This document shows, piece by piece, positions 1-7,223 of a stretch of 64,000 nucleotides of DNA (position 1 is the first letter of the stretch; every line of letters begins with the position of its first letter). The position numbers and the translations under genes were made by a program. The stretch is from positions 17,624-81,623 of the IMG/VR virus record IMGVR_UViG_3300032236_001478; one strand, given 5' to 3'. This stretch comes from a virus. Under the pieces are notes generated by a model. That model had not been told where the DNA came from. It searched no databases and saw only the letters and a program-made list of their open reading frames with translations.

Positions 1-2
1 AA

Positions 3-1697
3 ACATATGACAACACACAAAAAAATTATGTTCCGTTAGTATTATTTCCTGACCAAGAAAGATTAATCTTGGATTATGAAGAATACAATGAAAACATTAC
101 AAAAAAATATAGACAAGCCGGAGTATCAACAGTTACCGCTGCTTGGGTTTCTAGAAAATTACAATTAGCTAAACCTGAAAAACCAGAAAGGGTATTGTGT
201 ATTGCAAACAAACGTGATACTGCAATTGAATTAGCAAATAAAATCAGACATTTCTTAGAGCAATGGCCTGAATGGATGAATGTTGGGTTTTCACCTGATA
301 AAAACTCAGAAAGTAGATTTAGATTAAATAATGGTTGTGAAGTAAAAGCGGTTGCAACCTCAGGTGACGCCTTGCGTGGTTATACACCTACAATATTGAT
401 ATTTGACGAGGCTGCGTATATTGAAGCTGGCGAAGACTTCTGGGCGGCTTCTATGGCCTCTCTTTCTACGGGTGGTAAGATTATATTGATTTCAACACCA
501 AATGGTTACGATCCAATTTATTATGGTGTTTATGACCAAGCGGTTCGTAAAATGAATGACTTTCATATTACAGATTTAAGATGGTTTAAAGATCCACGTT
601 ATACTAAAGATTTGAGATGGGTTAAATGTAACGACATTTGTCATTATATGTTAAACAGAGAACAATACAATGATGATGAAGTTGTTATGTATGATTTTGA
701 TATTGAAAAATACAGAGAGTACGAAGAACAGGGTTATAAACCATTTTCATCTTGGTTTGAGTCAATGTCTAAAAAATTCAAGTTTGATAGACGTAAAATT
801 GCACAGGAGTTGGAATGTGACTTTTTGGGTTCTGGTGATGGTGTTATTCCAGGGGATGTGCAACAAGATATAAGAAAAAATCAAATCAGAGAACCCAAAG
901 AAAAGTATATGCAAGGTACGATGTGGCAATGGAAAGAGCCAGTAATCGGACATCGTTATATTATGGGTGTTGACGTTAGTAGAGGTGATAGTGAAGATTT
1001 TTCATCAATAAGTGTTATTGATTTTGATGAAAGAGAACAAGTATTAGAATATATCGGTAAGATACCACCAGATGATTTAGCGGCTATAGCATATAAATGG
1101 GGTGTATTATATGATGCATTTATTGTTATAGATATAACAGGTGGTATGGGTATTGCAACATCAAGAAAGTTACAAGAAATGAATTATAAAAACTTGTATA
1201 TTGATGGTATTAATACACAGAATGTTTGGGAGTATGATAAAAAGAAATTAGAGAAAATACCAGGTATTAATTTCAACAATAAAAGAACGCAAATAATTGC
1301 TGCATTTGAGGAACAAGTTAGAAAGGGTTTCCAAATACGTTCAAGTAGACTATTAAATGAATTGAATACATTCGTTTATGTTAATGGTAGACCAGATCAC
1401 ATGAAAGGTGCGCATGACGATGCTATTATGAGTATGTCTATGGCATTGTTTGCTGGTGAAATATCATTTAGTCAGTTAACTAAGAACACAAATCAAAACA
1501 AAGCTATGATTGAGTCATGGGCTATGTCAGAAAGAACGTATGAACCTCAAAAGTCATTTTATTCTTATGGACCAGCAATGGATATGATAGGATCAATGGC
1601 TATGGATAATCAACAAATTTACCATAGAGATAATCCAATGAATATGCCACAAAACGCTTATCAAGATTATAGATGGTTATTTGGGCCTCGTAAATAG
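3..1697 (+). CDS. 17: Terminase large subunit (T4 gp17-like), 5' end outside window
   Basis: DNA-packaging motor that pumps and cuts the concatemer at the portal. The frame is open from base 3 through the window edge, and the first candidate start inside it (a TTG at 69) is internal, so the N-terminus is missing. Counting from that TTG: a Walker-A-like loop RQAGVST at residues 15-21, Walker B LIFDE at 110-114, and a coupling motif STPNG at 142-146. The C-terminal RNase-H-like nuclease has its acidic residues in GVDVSRG (about 302), VIDITGG (about 355) and GAHDDA (about 450). The order ATPase-then-nuclease and the portal gene directly downstream match T4 gp17-gp20. The Walker A loop lacks the usual GKT/S lysine, as in other deviant terminases. 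Identification is firm; the true start cannot be seen. Confidence 0.93.
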   Translation, partial: TYDNTQKNYVPLVLFPDQERLILDYEEYNENITKKYRQAGVSTVTAAWVSRKLQLAKPEKPERVLCIANKRDTAIELANKIRHFLEQWPEWMNVGFSPDKNSESRFRLNNGCEVKAVATSGDALRGYTPTILIFDEAAYIEAGEDFWAASMASLSTGGKIILISTPNGYDPIYYGVYDQAVRKMNDFHITDLRWFKDPRYTKDLRWVKCNDICHYMLNREQYNDDEVVMYDFDIEKYREYEEQGYKPFSSWFESMSKKFKFDRRKIAQELECDFLGSGDGVIPGDVQQDIRKNQIREPKEKYMQGTMWQWKEPVIGHRYIMGVDVSRGDSEDFSSISVIDFDEREQVLEYIGKIPPDDLAAIAYKWGVLYDAFIVIDITGGMGIATSRKLQEMNYKNLYIDGINTQNVWEYDKKKLEKIPGINFNNKRTQIIAAFEEQVRKGFQIRSSRLLNELNTFVYVNGRPDHMKGAHDDAIMSMSMALFAGEISFSQLTKNTNQNKAMIESWAMSERTYEPQKSFYSYGPAMDMIGSMAMDNQQIYHRDNPMNMPQNAYQDYRWLFGPRK

Positions 1698-1739
1698 TCT
1701 TCCTTTACACGAAATATTAGTTTATATTATAAAGAAAAG

Positions 1740-1747
1740 TATTTATA
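1740..1747 (+). promoter_or_regulatory. Late-promoter-like TATTTATA box before portal
   Basis: Exact TATTTATA, with 6 nt between the box and the portal ATG at 1754. It is one of a family of same-orientation copies before structural genes. Promoter function is inferred. Confidence 0.55.
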
Positions 1748-1753
1748 TAGAAT

Positions 1754-3601
1754 ATGGCACAAAATCCTACTGTCTTTCAGAAACTAACAAGAATGTTCGG
1801 TTTTCCGGGCCAAACCCCAAAACAGGATACACCTTCGTTTAATTTCAGTAAAGATGAAATATTAAAAACAGATAGTAGAGAAGATTATGAAAAAGCAATG
1901 TTGCAAGCTCAACAGAGTCAATACATTGCTGACAAATGGACAAAATTAGATCAATCTCTCTACAACCAATCGGTTTATTACGAACCTAATAGACTTGCAG
2001 CATACTATGACTATGAATCAATGGAATTTACTCCAGAGGTTTCAGCAGCGTTAGATATCTATGCGGAAGAATCAACAACAATGTCAGAGAAAGGTGAGAT
2101 ATTAACTATCTATTCTGATTCTGATAGAGTTAAAAGTATATTACATGATTTATTTCATACTAAAATGGATATCAATACGAACTTACAAATGTGGGCTCGT
2201 GGTATGTCAAAGTATGGCGATAACTTTGTTTATCTTAAAATAGATCCAGAAAAAGGTATTGTTGGTGTTCAACAATTACCGAATATTGAAATAGAAAGAA
2301 TTGAAGGTGCAGCATCTAAGACACCAAATCAAAAAGATATTAAAGTACCAACAAGAGAATTAAGATTCCAATGGAAGAATAAAGATTTGGAATTTCAAGC
2401 TTGGGAAGTTGCTCACTTTAGATTATTAGGTGATGATAGAAAATTACCTTATGGTACTTCAATGTTAGATAAAATTAGACGTATTTGGAAACAATTATTA
2501 TTGGCTGAAGATGCGATGTTAATTTATAGAACATCTAGAGCACCTGAAAGACGTGTATTTAAGGTTTTCGTTGGTAATATGGATGATAAAGATATTGATC
2601 CATACGTACAACGTGTTGCTAATAAATTTAAGCGTCAACCAGTTTCTGATCCTCGTAACGGCCAAGTGGATATGAGATATAACCAAATGGCAGTAGATCA
2701 GGATTTCTTTATTCCAGTTCGTGACCCAGGGCAACAATCTCCGATTGAAACATTACCTGGAGCACAGAATTTAGGTGAGATTGCCGACATTGAATATATC
2801 CAAAAGAAAATGTTAGCTGCTCTTCGTATTCCAAAAGCATTTTTAGGTTTCGAGGAAGTTGTTGGTGATGGTAAGAATTTAGCATTAATGGATATACGTT
2901 TTGCTAGAACAATTAATAAAATCCAAAAATCTTTAATACAAGAATTAAATAAAGTTGCGTTAATACATCTATTCTTATTAGGAATGGAAGATGATTACAC
3001 AAACTTCCAATTATCTTTAACAAACCCATCTGCACAATCTGATTTATTAAGAATTGAGCAATGGAAAGAAAAGGTAACGTTATATAAAGATGCAACATCA
3101 GATCAATCACAAGTTGGTATTTTACCAGTATCACATACATGGGCTAAAAAGAATATCTTAGGATTTAGTGATAGTGAAGTATTACTTGATTTACAACAAC
3201 AACGTTTAGAAAGAGCTATTGGATTTGAGTTAACAAACACACAAAATATTATTAAGCGTTCTGGTGTATTTGATGATGTTGATTCTAAATATGGTATACC
3301 TGAAGATGAAAGAGAAGCATTAGAAAAATCAGGACAATTAGGTGGAGAAGCTCCAGGTGGTGGTGAAGGCGGTGCTTTAGGCGGCGCAGAATTAGGTGGT
3401 GCTCCTGCTGGAGGCGCACCAGAAGGTGGTGGTGGCGAAGCACCATTAAGTGAAAATTTCTTCGTTAAATCAAAAAGATCTAAAATATTATCAATGTTAG
3501 ACGAAACATCTGCTGAAGATAACATATTATTCGATATGGAACGTGCACAACGTAATATTTATGAAATAGAAAATAAAATAAAAGACATATTAAACGACTA
3601 A
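1754..3601 (+). CDS. 20: Portal vertex protein (T4 gp20-like)
   Basis: Forms the dodecameric portal of the capsid, through which DNA enters and to which the neck attaches. The gp20 signature is seen in the N-terminal half (YYDYESMEFTPEVSAALDIYAEE and ADIEYIQKKM LAALRIPKAFLGFEE segments). At 615 aa it is longer than T4 gp20 (about 520 aa); the excess is largely a Gly/Ala/Glu-rich low-complexity linker at about residues 529-566, followed by a charged helical tail. It sits between the terminase and a possible core protein gene, as in T4. The leader is A/T-rich with no Shine-Dalgarno sequence. The Gly-rich linker is unusual for a portal and may be a flexible C-terminal arm. Identification is firm. 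Confidence 0.93.
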   Translation: MAQNPTVFQKLTRMFGFPGQTPKQDTPSFNFSKDEILKTDSREDYEKAMLQAQQSQYIADKWTKLDQSLYNQSVYYEPNRLAAYYDYESMEFTPEVSAALDIYAEESTTMSEKGEILTIYSDSDRVKSILHDLFHTKMDINTNLQMWARGMSKYGDNFVYLKIDPEKGIVGVQQLPNIEIERIEGAASKTPNQKDIKVPTRELRFQWKNKDLEFQAWEVAHFRLLGDDRKLPYGTSMLDKIRRIWKQLLLAEDAMLIYRTSRAPERRVFKVFVGNMDDKDIDPYVQRVANKFKRQPVSDPRNGQVDMRYNQMAVDQDFFIPVRDPGQQSPIETLPGAQNLGEIADIEYIQKKMLAALRIPKAFLGFEEVVGDGKNLALMDIRFARTINKIQKSLIQELNKVALIHLFLLGMEDDYTNFQLSLTNPSAQSDLLRIEQWKEKVTLYKDATSDQSQVGILPVSHTWAKKNILGFSDSEVLLDLQQQRLERAIGFELTNTQNIIKRSGVFDDVDSKYGIPEDEREALEKSGQLGGEAPGGGEGGALGGAELGGAPAGGAPEGGGGEAPLSENFFVKSKRSKILSMLDETSAEDNILFDMERAQRNIYEIENKIKDILND

Positions 3602-3603
3602 CA

Positions 3604-4341
3604 ATGAATAAATTTGGTGTAGTAAAATCTAAATTGTTAACCAAACTAACTGAATCTTACGCAAAACAAAACAAAGCAGAGATTAAAGATATATTAACAA
3701 CAATAAAGGAAAATAAAGATTTTAAGGAAATGTATTTGTTTTACGAAGAAATCGAAAACAAATATATTGAAGATAATGAAATTGCAAAATTATATGTTGA
3801 GGGATTAAGCACTTATTTTGGTCAATCAATTAGTAACTTAAATATGTTTTGTGAATCATTAGAAAGTAAATTAGTTGATATAGAAATTACAACTAATGAA
3901 ATATATGAATCATTAGATATATTATGTGAAAAAGATTCATTATCAAATATTGAAAAAAAGGTTATTGCAAAAAAGAAATTAATCGAGCACTTAACAACTA
4001 AAAAAGAAATTAAAGAATCAAAAGAAACTACTTTAGTACCAAATGAAACCCTCCTTAATGCGATATTGGCTAACAACTTTAATGTACTCTACAATCAAAC
4101 ATTATCTGAATCAGAAAAAGAAGAATTGAAAAATATATTATCAATTTCTCATGATGATTTAGTTACTAAAAGTAATGAATTAGCAGAATCGGTTATTAAT
4201 CAAATATCATCACTTTTAAGTGAATCAAATGATACTGATTTATCTAAGAAATTAAATGCTGTGAAAAACGAGGTTACTCAAATGAGTCCATCGCGATACA
4301 ATTATTACAGATTAACAGAATTAAAGAACGGACTTAATTAA
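3604..4341 (+). CDS. Hypothetical protein in prohead-core position
   Basis: 245-aa charged, Lys/Glu/Asn-rich, probably helical protein with no motif I recognise. The ATG follows the portal stop by two bases, so it is co-transcribed with the portal. In T4 the small prohead core genes 67 and 68 lie in this place between portal and protease, so a core or scaffold role is a positional guess only. Its last codons lie inside a palindrome shared with the convergent bS21 gene, so both proteins end in the same five residues (KNGLN). No membrane segment or signal peptide is visible. Confidence 0.75.
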   Translation: MNKFGVVKSKLLTKLTESYAKQNKAEIKDILTTIKENKDFKEMYLFYEEIENKYIEDNEIAKLYVEGLSTYFGQSISNLNMFCESLESKLVDIEITTNEIYESLDILCEKDSLSNIEKKVIAKKKLIEHLTTKKEIKESKETTLVPNETLLNAILANNFNVLYNQTLSESEKEELKNILSISHDDLVTKSNELAESVINQISSLLSESNDTDLSKKLNAVKNEVTQMSPSRYNYYRLTELKNGLN

Positions 4342-4353
4342 GTCCGTTTTTTA
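4323..4353. terminator. Palindromic terminator shared by convergent genes
   Basis: Perfect 22-bp palindrome at 4327-4348 (half-site AACGGACTTAA). It is followed on the + side by a run of six T (4347-4352) and on the - side by a weaker T-rich stretch. It contains the stop codons of both the 245-aa protein gene (+) and the bS21 gene (-), and probably terminates both transcripts. Confidence 0.75.
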
Positions 4354-4525
4354 TTTGTTGTACGTAGATAGCTTTCAATTTTTCTGTTCTTTTTATTACA
4401 GATGGTTTTGTGAAAGTTTGTCTATCTCTCAATTTTTGGATTTGCTTTGTTTTCTGAACTTTATTTTTATAAGTTCTTAAAGCACTTTCGATTGTTTTTT
4501 CTTTTGTTACGTCGATTATAATCAT
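4334..4525 (-). CDS. rpsU: Ribosomal protein bS21, phage-encoded
   Basis: 63-aa basic protein with the full bS21 layout: N-terminal strand MIIIDV, then a long helix (ESALRTYKNKVQKT), a basic turn (LRDRQTFTKPSV) and a C-terminal helix (KRTEKLKAIYVQQ). The FxKPSVxxR segment and the Tyr at residue 54 look like the Bacteroidota form rather than the E. coli form. bS21 sits on the 30S platform next to the 3' end of 16S rRNA. In Flavobacteriia it helps hide the anti-Shine-Dalgarno sequence, so a phage copy could bias translation. I start it at the ATG at 4525, where family members begin; an in-frame upstream ATG at 4543 would add six non-family residues. It lies antisense among head genes, its 3' end overlaps the convergent gene by 8 nt, and no Shine-Dalgarno is seen before it. 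Confidence 0.88.
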   Translation of the reverse strand: MIIIDVTKEKTIESALRTYKNKVQKTKQIQKLRDRQTFTKPSVIKRTEKLKAIYVQQIKNGLN

Positions 4526-4542
4526 ATGAAATAAGTATATCA

Positions 4543-4550
4543 CAAATATA
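4543..4550 (-). promoter_or_regulatory. Bacteroidota-like -7 box upstream of bS21
   Basis: On the - strand this reads TATATTTG, an exact match to the Bacteroidota -7 consensus TAnnTTTG, ending 17 nt before the bS21 ATG. No clear -33 TTG is seen at the expected distance, so the assignment is weak. Confidence 0.35.
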
Positions 4551-4628
4551 TTAATTATTTTTGGAATTATAAGTTTTTTTTGTTATTTTTCATTATACAC
4601 CATAAAAAATGTTAATGACAAATGAATA

Positions 4629-5054
4629 ATGAAAATTGGTAAGTATATCCCATTGGGATCGTACAACGAAGTAAAAATCGGTTATGGCACCGTAGATCAT
4701 AAGAACTTAAAGACCATTTATCTTAAATTAAATTCCTGGGTTCAACCAGATAATGAAACCGAAGATTTCGATTCTTTAATACAAAAAACAAGAAGGAAAA
4801 TTAAAGAAATGGTGTATAATCTTAATTCACCATATTTCAAGAAACAATGTATTGTTGATTTAGATATTAGAACAAAAGGCATTAAGCTTGATAAACGTTC
4901 TTTTATGAATCTAGAAATAACATTATATGTTGAGAATTTCTTTGATATTAAAACATCTGATACAAAAAAATTAGTTAAAGATATCTTATTGCAAACAATA
5001 GACACAACTTTAATTGATAAAAAGCTATTCAATTTCCACAAAAACAAGAAATAA
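4629..5054 (+). CDS. Hypothetical protein before prohead protease
   Basis: 141-aa protein of alternating strand-like and basic helical segments (for example KTRRKIKEMVYNL and a VDLDIRT strand near residues 77-83). I do not recognise the family. It sits within the head gene run, after the bS21 gene and before the protease; the protease has its own TATTTATA box, so the two may be separately transcribed. No TATTTATA box or Shine-Dalgarno is visible ahead of this gene. A head-assembly role would be positional inference only. Confidence 0.7.
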   Translation: MKIGKYIPLGSYNEVKIGYGTVDHKNLKTIYLKLNSWVQPDNETEDFDSLIQKTRRKIKEMVYNLNSPYFKKQCIVDLDIRTKGIKLDKRSFMNLEITLYVENFFDIKTSDTKKLVKDILLQTIDTTLIDKKLFNFHKNKK

Positions 5055-5068
5055 TGCTGATATCATAG

Positions 5069-5076
5069 TATTTATA
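5069..5076 (+). promoter_or_regulatory. Late-promoter-like TATTTATA box before protease
   Basis: Exact TATTTATA, 16 nt before the protease ATG at 5093, in the 38-bp gap after the upstream gene. Function inferred from the recurring motif. Confidence 0.55.
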
Positions 5077-5092
5077 GAGATAAATTCTATAA

Positions 5093-5782
5093 ATGAAGAT
5101 ATTAGGACCAAAAGAATCCGGACACGGAATTTTGATTGAATACGACGCAGGACACGTTTCACCTGACGAAAACAAAAAAATATTACAAGAAGCTATGGAA
5201 TTAGATTTTTCTAAAGATCTAATTCTATATGCTGTTTTGCAAAAATACGACACTCCAAATAAGAACGGTAGAATCTACCCAAAACCTATTCTTTACAGAG
5301 AAAACGAAAAATATCAATCACTAATCAAAAAAGGTAGTGCATTGAATGAATTAAACCACCCATCTTCCTCACTTATCGATTTAGACAGAGTTTCACACTC
5401 AATTCTTGAAACATGGTGGGATGGTAAAATGTTAATGGGAAAAATCAAATTATTTACATCTCCAGGTTGGAAGAAAATGGGTATAGTATCCACTAAAGGG
5501 GATCAAGCAGCTATGTTATTAATGAACGGTGCAACATTAGGTATTTCATCTCGTGGTGTTGGTTCATTGAAACAAGTTAAAGGTGAGAACATAGTACAAG
5601 ATGATTATGAACTTGTATGTTTTGATTTAGTGTCATCACCATCAACTCCAGGTGCTTATGTATTTAAAGATCCATCCGAAAGAGATCAATTCCAAGAAGA
5701 GGTTGCAGAACGTCAAGCGCCTCAAGTTGATGACCGAATGAAAAAATTAATGGGTCGTCTTGATAGTTTTTTAGGTAAATAA
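5093..5782 (+). CDS. 21: Prohead core protease (T4 gp21-like, S77 family)
   Basis: Serine protease that matures the prohead by cleaving scaffold and capsid proteins, mostly after L/I-x-E sites. The catalytic His is seen in ELNHP (His89) and the Ser in the LGISSRG loop (about Ser152/153), with the conserved FDLVSSPSTPGA segment at about 177-188. Length 229 aa is close to T4 gp21 (212 aa). It lies immediately before the scaffold and capsid genes, its presumed substrates. The capsid protein contains a plausible I-N-E cleavage site at residues 58-60. Identification is firm. Confidence 0.92.
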   Translation: MKILGPKESGHGILIEYDAGHVSPDENKKILQEAMELDFSKDLILYAVLQKYDTPNKNGRIYPKPILYRENEKYQSLIKKGSALNELNHPSSSLIDLDRVSHSILETWWDGKMLMGKIKLFTSPGWKKMGIVSTKGDQAAMLLMNGATLGISSRGVGSLKQVKGENIVQDDYELVCFDLVSSPSTPGAYVFKDPSERDQFQEEVAERQAPQVDDRMKKLMGRLDSFLGK

Positions 5783-5806
5783 GCAATTTTATGGCGATAG
5801 CAATAT

Positions 5807-5829
5807 AGAAAAATAGATTTTTCTTTTTT
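5807..5829 (+). terminator. Weak A/T hairpin with T tract
   Basis: AGAAAAAT and ATTTTTCT arms are nearly contiguous and followed by TTTTTC, between the protease gene and the next TATTTATA box. The stem is all A/T apart from one pair, so it would be weak. Confidence 0.25.
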
Positions 5830-5835
5830 CTAGAC

Positions 5836-5843
5836 TATTTATA
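5836..5843 (+). promoter_or_regulatory. Late-promoter-like TATTTATA box before scaffold gene
   Basis: Exact TATTTATA, 27 nt before the scaffold ATG at 5871. Function inferred from the recurring motif. Confidence 0.5.
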
Positions 5844-5870
5844 AGGTAATAAACAATATTTTATTTCACA

Positions 5871-7196
5871 ATGAGCGAAAAAAACATTTTAGAACAAGCA
5901 CTTCTTCAAATTAATACATTAGAAGAAGCTGTAAAGCAAAACGCAAAAGGTATACTGGCTTCAACTATGAAGGAAGAACTTAAAGACTTGCTTAAAGAAT
6001 CATTGGAAGAAGAGGAAGAGACTCATCCTATGGATGAAGCAACTCCTGAAGAAGAGGAAGAAAAAGATATGTCAGGTGACGACGACGCATCTTCTGAAGA
6101 AGAAGATACTGAGTTAGATACTGATGATGACACAGACCTCGATAACGCAGACGAACCAACTGGTGAGTTTGGATCAGAAGAAGATGCTGATAGCGACGTT
6201 GAAGACGGCGAATATCCTGCAGATTCTGAAATGGACACAGATGCTGATACTGATTCAGATATGGGTCTTGATGCAAACGACGATGTTGATAGTGACGACG
6301 ATGTAATGGATATGACAGGTGCTTCTGACGAAGAAGTTATTAGAGTATTCAAGAAAATGAAACCAGAAGATGGTATCGTTGTTAAAAAAGACGGTAATAC
6401 AGTTGAGTTCCAAGATGGCGACAACGACTACGTTATCAAATTAGATGAAAATGAAGAATCACATGATGAGACTTTATATGAAATCGATTTAGACGAAGAG
6501 GAAGAAGAAGAAACTGAAGAAGAAGTTCATGAAGAAAAACACCCTGGTGTTAAAGGTCATGGTCCTAAAAAAGTAAGTTTCGAGCCAGCTAAGAAAGGTT
6601 TCGACGAGAAAAAATCTCACGTTAACCCTCTTAAAAACACTCACAAACCAAAGAAATTTGAGTTCTCTGAGGAAGAAGAAGGTACTGAAGAAAAAATCGA
6701 AGCAACTGAAGCTGCAAGAACAAAATCAAATCCACACGGTGATAAAAACGGTATGGATAGAGCAGGTATAAAATCTAAAAAGATGTATAAAGCCGGTTCA
6801 TCAATCAACGAAGAAGTTGAAACTTTGAAAAAACAAAATGCTGAGTATAAAAAAGCTTTAGTATTGTTTAAGGATAAGTTAAACGAAGTTGCTGTGTTCA
6901 ATGCAAACTTAGCTTACGCTACACGTCTATTTACTGAAAATTCAACAACAAAAACGGAGAAACTTAATATATTAAAGAGATTTGATACAGTTTCTTCTTT
7001 ACAAGAATCAAAAAGCTTGTTTAATACAATACAATCTGAATTAAGCACAAAAACTACAACAGTTGCTGAATCAGTTGCAGAAAAAATCTCTAGCACACCA
7101 TCAACATCATCTTCTACTGAGGTATTATCAGAAGCTAAGGCTTATGAAAATCCACAATTCAGCAGAATGAAAGATTTGATGAAAAAATTAAAATAA
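5871..7196 (+). CDS. 22: Prohead scaffold/core protein (T4 gp22-like)
   Basis: Internal scaffold around which the capsid assembles, later digested by the gp21 protease. It is 441 aa. Residues about 46-146 are almost entirely Asp/Glu/Ser/Thr, with a second acidic block near 200-220. A basic segment follows, then a helical C-terminal half with a conserved-looking NEVAVFNANLAYATRLF segment (about 345-360), typical of gp22-like proteins. It lies exactly between protease and capsid genes as in T4. The acidic block is long compared with T4 gp22 (269 aa) and produces large antisense reading frames that are not genes. Assignment rests on position, acidity and the C-terminal segment. Confidence 0.82.
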   Translation: MSEKNILEQALLQINTLEEAVKQNAKGILASTMKEELKDLLKESLEEEEETHPMDEATPEEEEEKDMSGDDDASSEEEDTELDTDDDTDLDNADEPTGEFGSEEDADSDVEDGEYPADSEMDTDADTDSDMGLDANDDVDSDDDVMDMTGASDEEVIRVFKKMKPEDGIVVKKDGNTVEFQDGDNDYVIKLDENEESHDETLYEIDLDEEEEEETEEEVHEEKHPGVKGHGPKKVSFEPAKKGFDEKKSHVNPLKNTHKPKKFEFSEEEEGTEEKIEATEAARTKSNPHGDKNGMDRAGIKSKKMYKAGSSINEEVETLKKQNAEYKKALVLFKDKLNEVAVFNANLAYATRLFTENSTTKTEKLNILKRFDTVSSLQESKSLFNTIQSELSTKTTTVAESVAEKISSTPSTSSSTEVLSEAKAYENPQFSRMKDLMKKLK

Positions 7197-7223
7197 AAAT
7201 TAAAAACAAAATACAATTCAAAA

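Noticed and set aside
3103-3525. 140-aa antisense frame opposite the portal Gly-rich linker
   Set aside because: Pro/Ala/Ser-rich shadow of the linker's Gly/Ala codons, no start context.
6023-6424. Long antisense reading frames (133, 82 aa and others) opposite the scaffold gene
   Set aside because: They mirror the Asp/Glu-repeat codons of gp22 and have Ser/low-complexity content with no independent evidence.
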